Source: Micavibrio aeruginosavorus (GTDB taxonomy: Bacteria; Pseudomonadota; Alphaproteobacteria; Micavibrionales; Micavibrionaceae). From it: a DNA stretch of 6,561 bases. Under the pieces are notes generated by a model that was not told the DNA's origin, searched no databases, and was given only the letters and a program-made list of their open reading frames with translations. The stretch is from contig QFQB01000106.1 of the NCBI GenBank assembly GCA_003241475.1, positions 1 to 6,561 on the forward strand. The letters are read 5' to 3'. Shown here piece after piece: positions 6,530 to 6,561 of the stretch. The stretch's first letter is position 1; the number at the start of each line of letters is the position of its first letter. Position numbers and translations under genes: made by a program.

Positions 6530-6561
6530 ATGGCAACGGCAACAGCAAACAATGGACAGCG
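6530..6561 (+). CDS. tolA: Probable start of tolA (partial, cut by window edge)
   Basis: An ATG at 6530 opens a frame (MATATANNGQ) that runs to the end of the window without a stop, 32 bases after tolR. In the conserved tol-pal order the next gene is tolA, the periplasm-spanning protein that links TolQR to Pal. Only ten residues are visible and they are not diagnostic. No good Shine-Dalgarno motif is seen, so both the identity and the start rest on gene order. The 6498-6529 gap contains no terminator-like hairpin, which fits continued transcription. Confidence 0.45.
   Translation, partial: MATATANNGQ

Overview
The window is a compact, single-strand stretch of bacterial chromosome with seven complete genes, all on the + strand, plus a probable gene tail at the left edge and a probable gene start at the right edge. 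The order yebC-ruvC-ruvA-ruvB-ybgC-tolQ-tolR, with a likely tolA beginning at the end, is the arrangement known from many alphaproteobacteria. The Gly/Arg-rich N-terminus of TolR and a near-match to the alphaproteobacterial form of the LexA operator (GTTC-N7-GTTC) upstream of ruvC agree with that. Base composition looks moderate by eye, not the very high GC of many rhizobia. I cannot name a genus. A Gram-negative envelope is implied by the Tol genes.

Layout. Positions 1-43 probably hold the last codons of an upstream gene. Positions 47-1897 encode a half-size ABC exporter of the MsbA/ABCB type with all nucleotide-binding motifs intact and an unknown substrate. After 17 bases comes yebC (1915-2664), a YebC/TACO1 family protein. 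A 59-base gap, the longest in the window, separates yebC from ruvC and holds the only candidate regulatory site. Then ruvC (2724-3236), ruvA (3233-3856) and ruvB (3853-4881) are joined by two ATGA overlaps. They encode the Holliday-junction resolvase and the RuvAB branch-migration motor. Seventeen bases later is ybgC (4899-5297, hotdog acyl-CoA thioesterase), then tolQ (5305-6066) and tolR (6069-6497), the proton-driven inner-membrane motor of the Tol-Pal system. A likely tolA start lies at 6530 and is cut by the window edge.

The genes form two functional blocks: DNA recombination and repair (ruvCAB, with yebC ahead of it), and envelope maintenance during division (ybgC-tolQ-tolR-tolA). Spacing is tight enough for read-through from one block to the next. 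The key catalytic residues expected for each family are present, and I see no frameshifts, insertions, mobile elements, RNA genes or CRISPR repeats. No coding region on the - strand looks real. I found no previously undescribed system. The most useful non-coding observation is the possible SOS operator ahead of ruvC.
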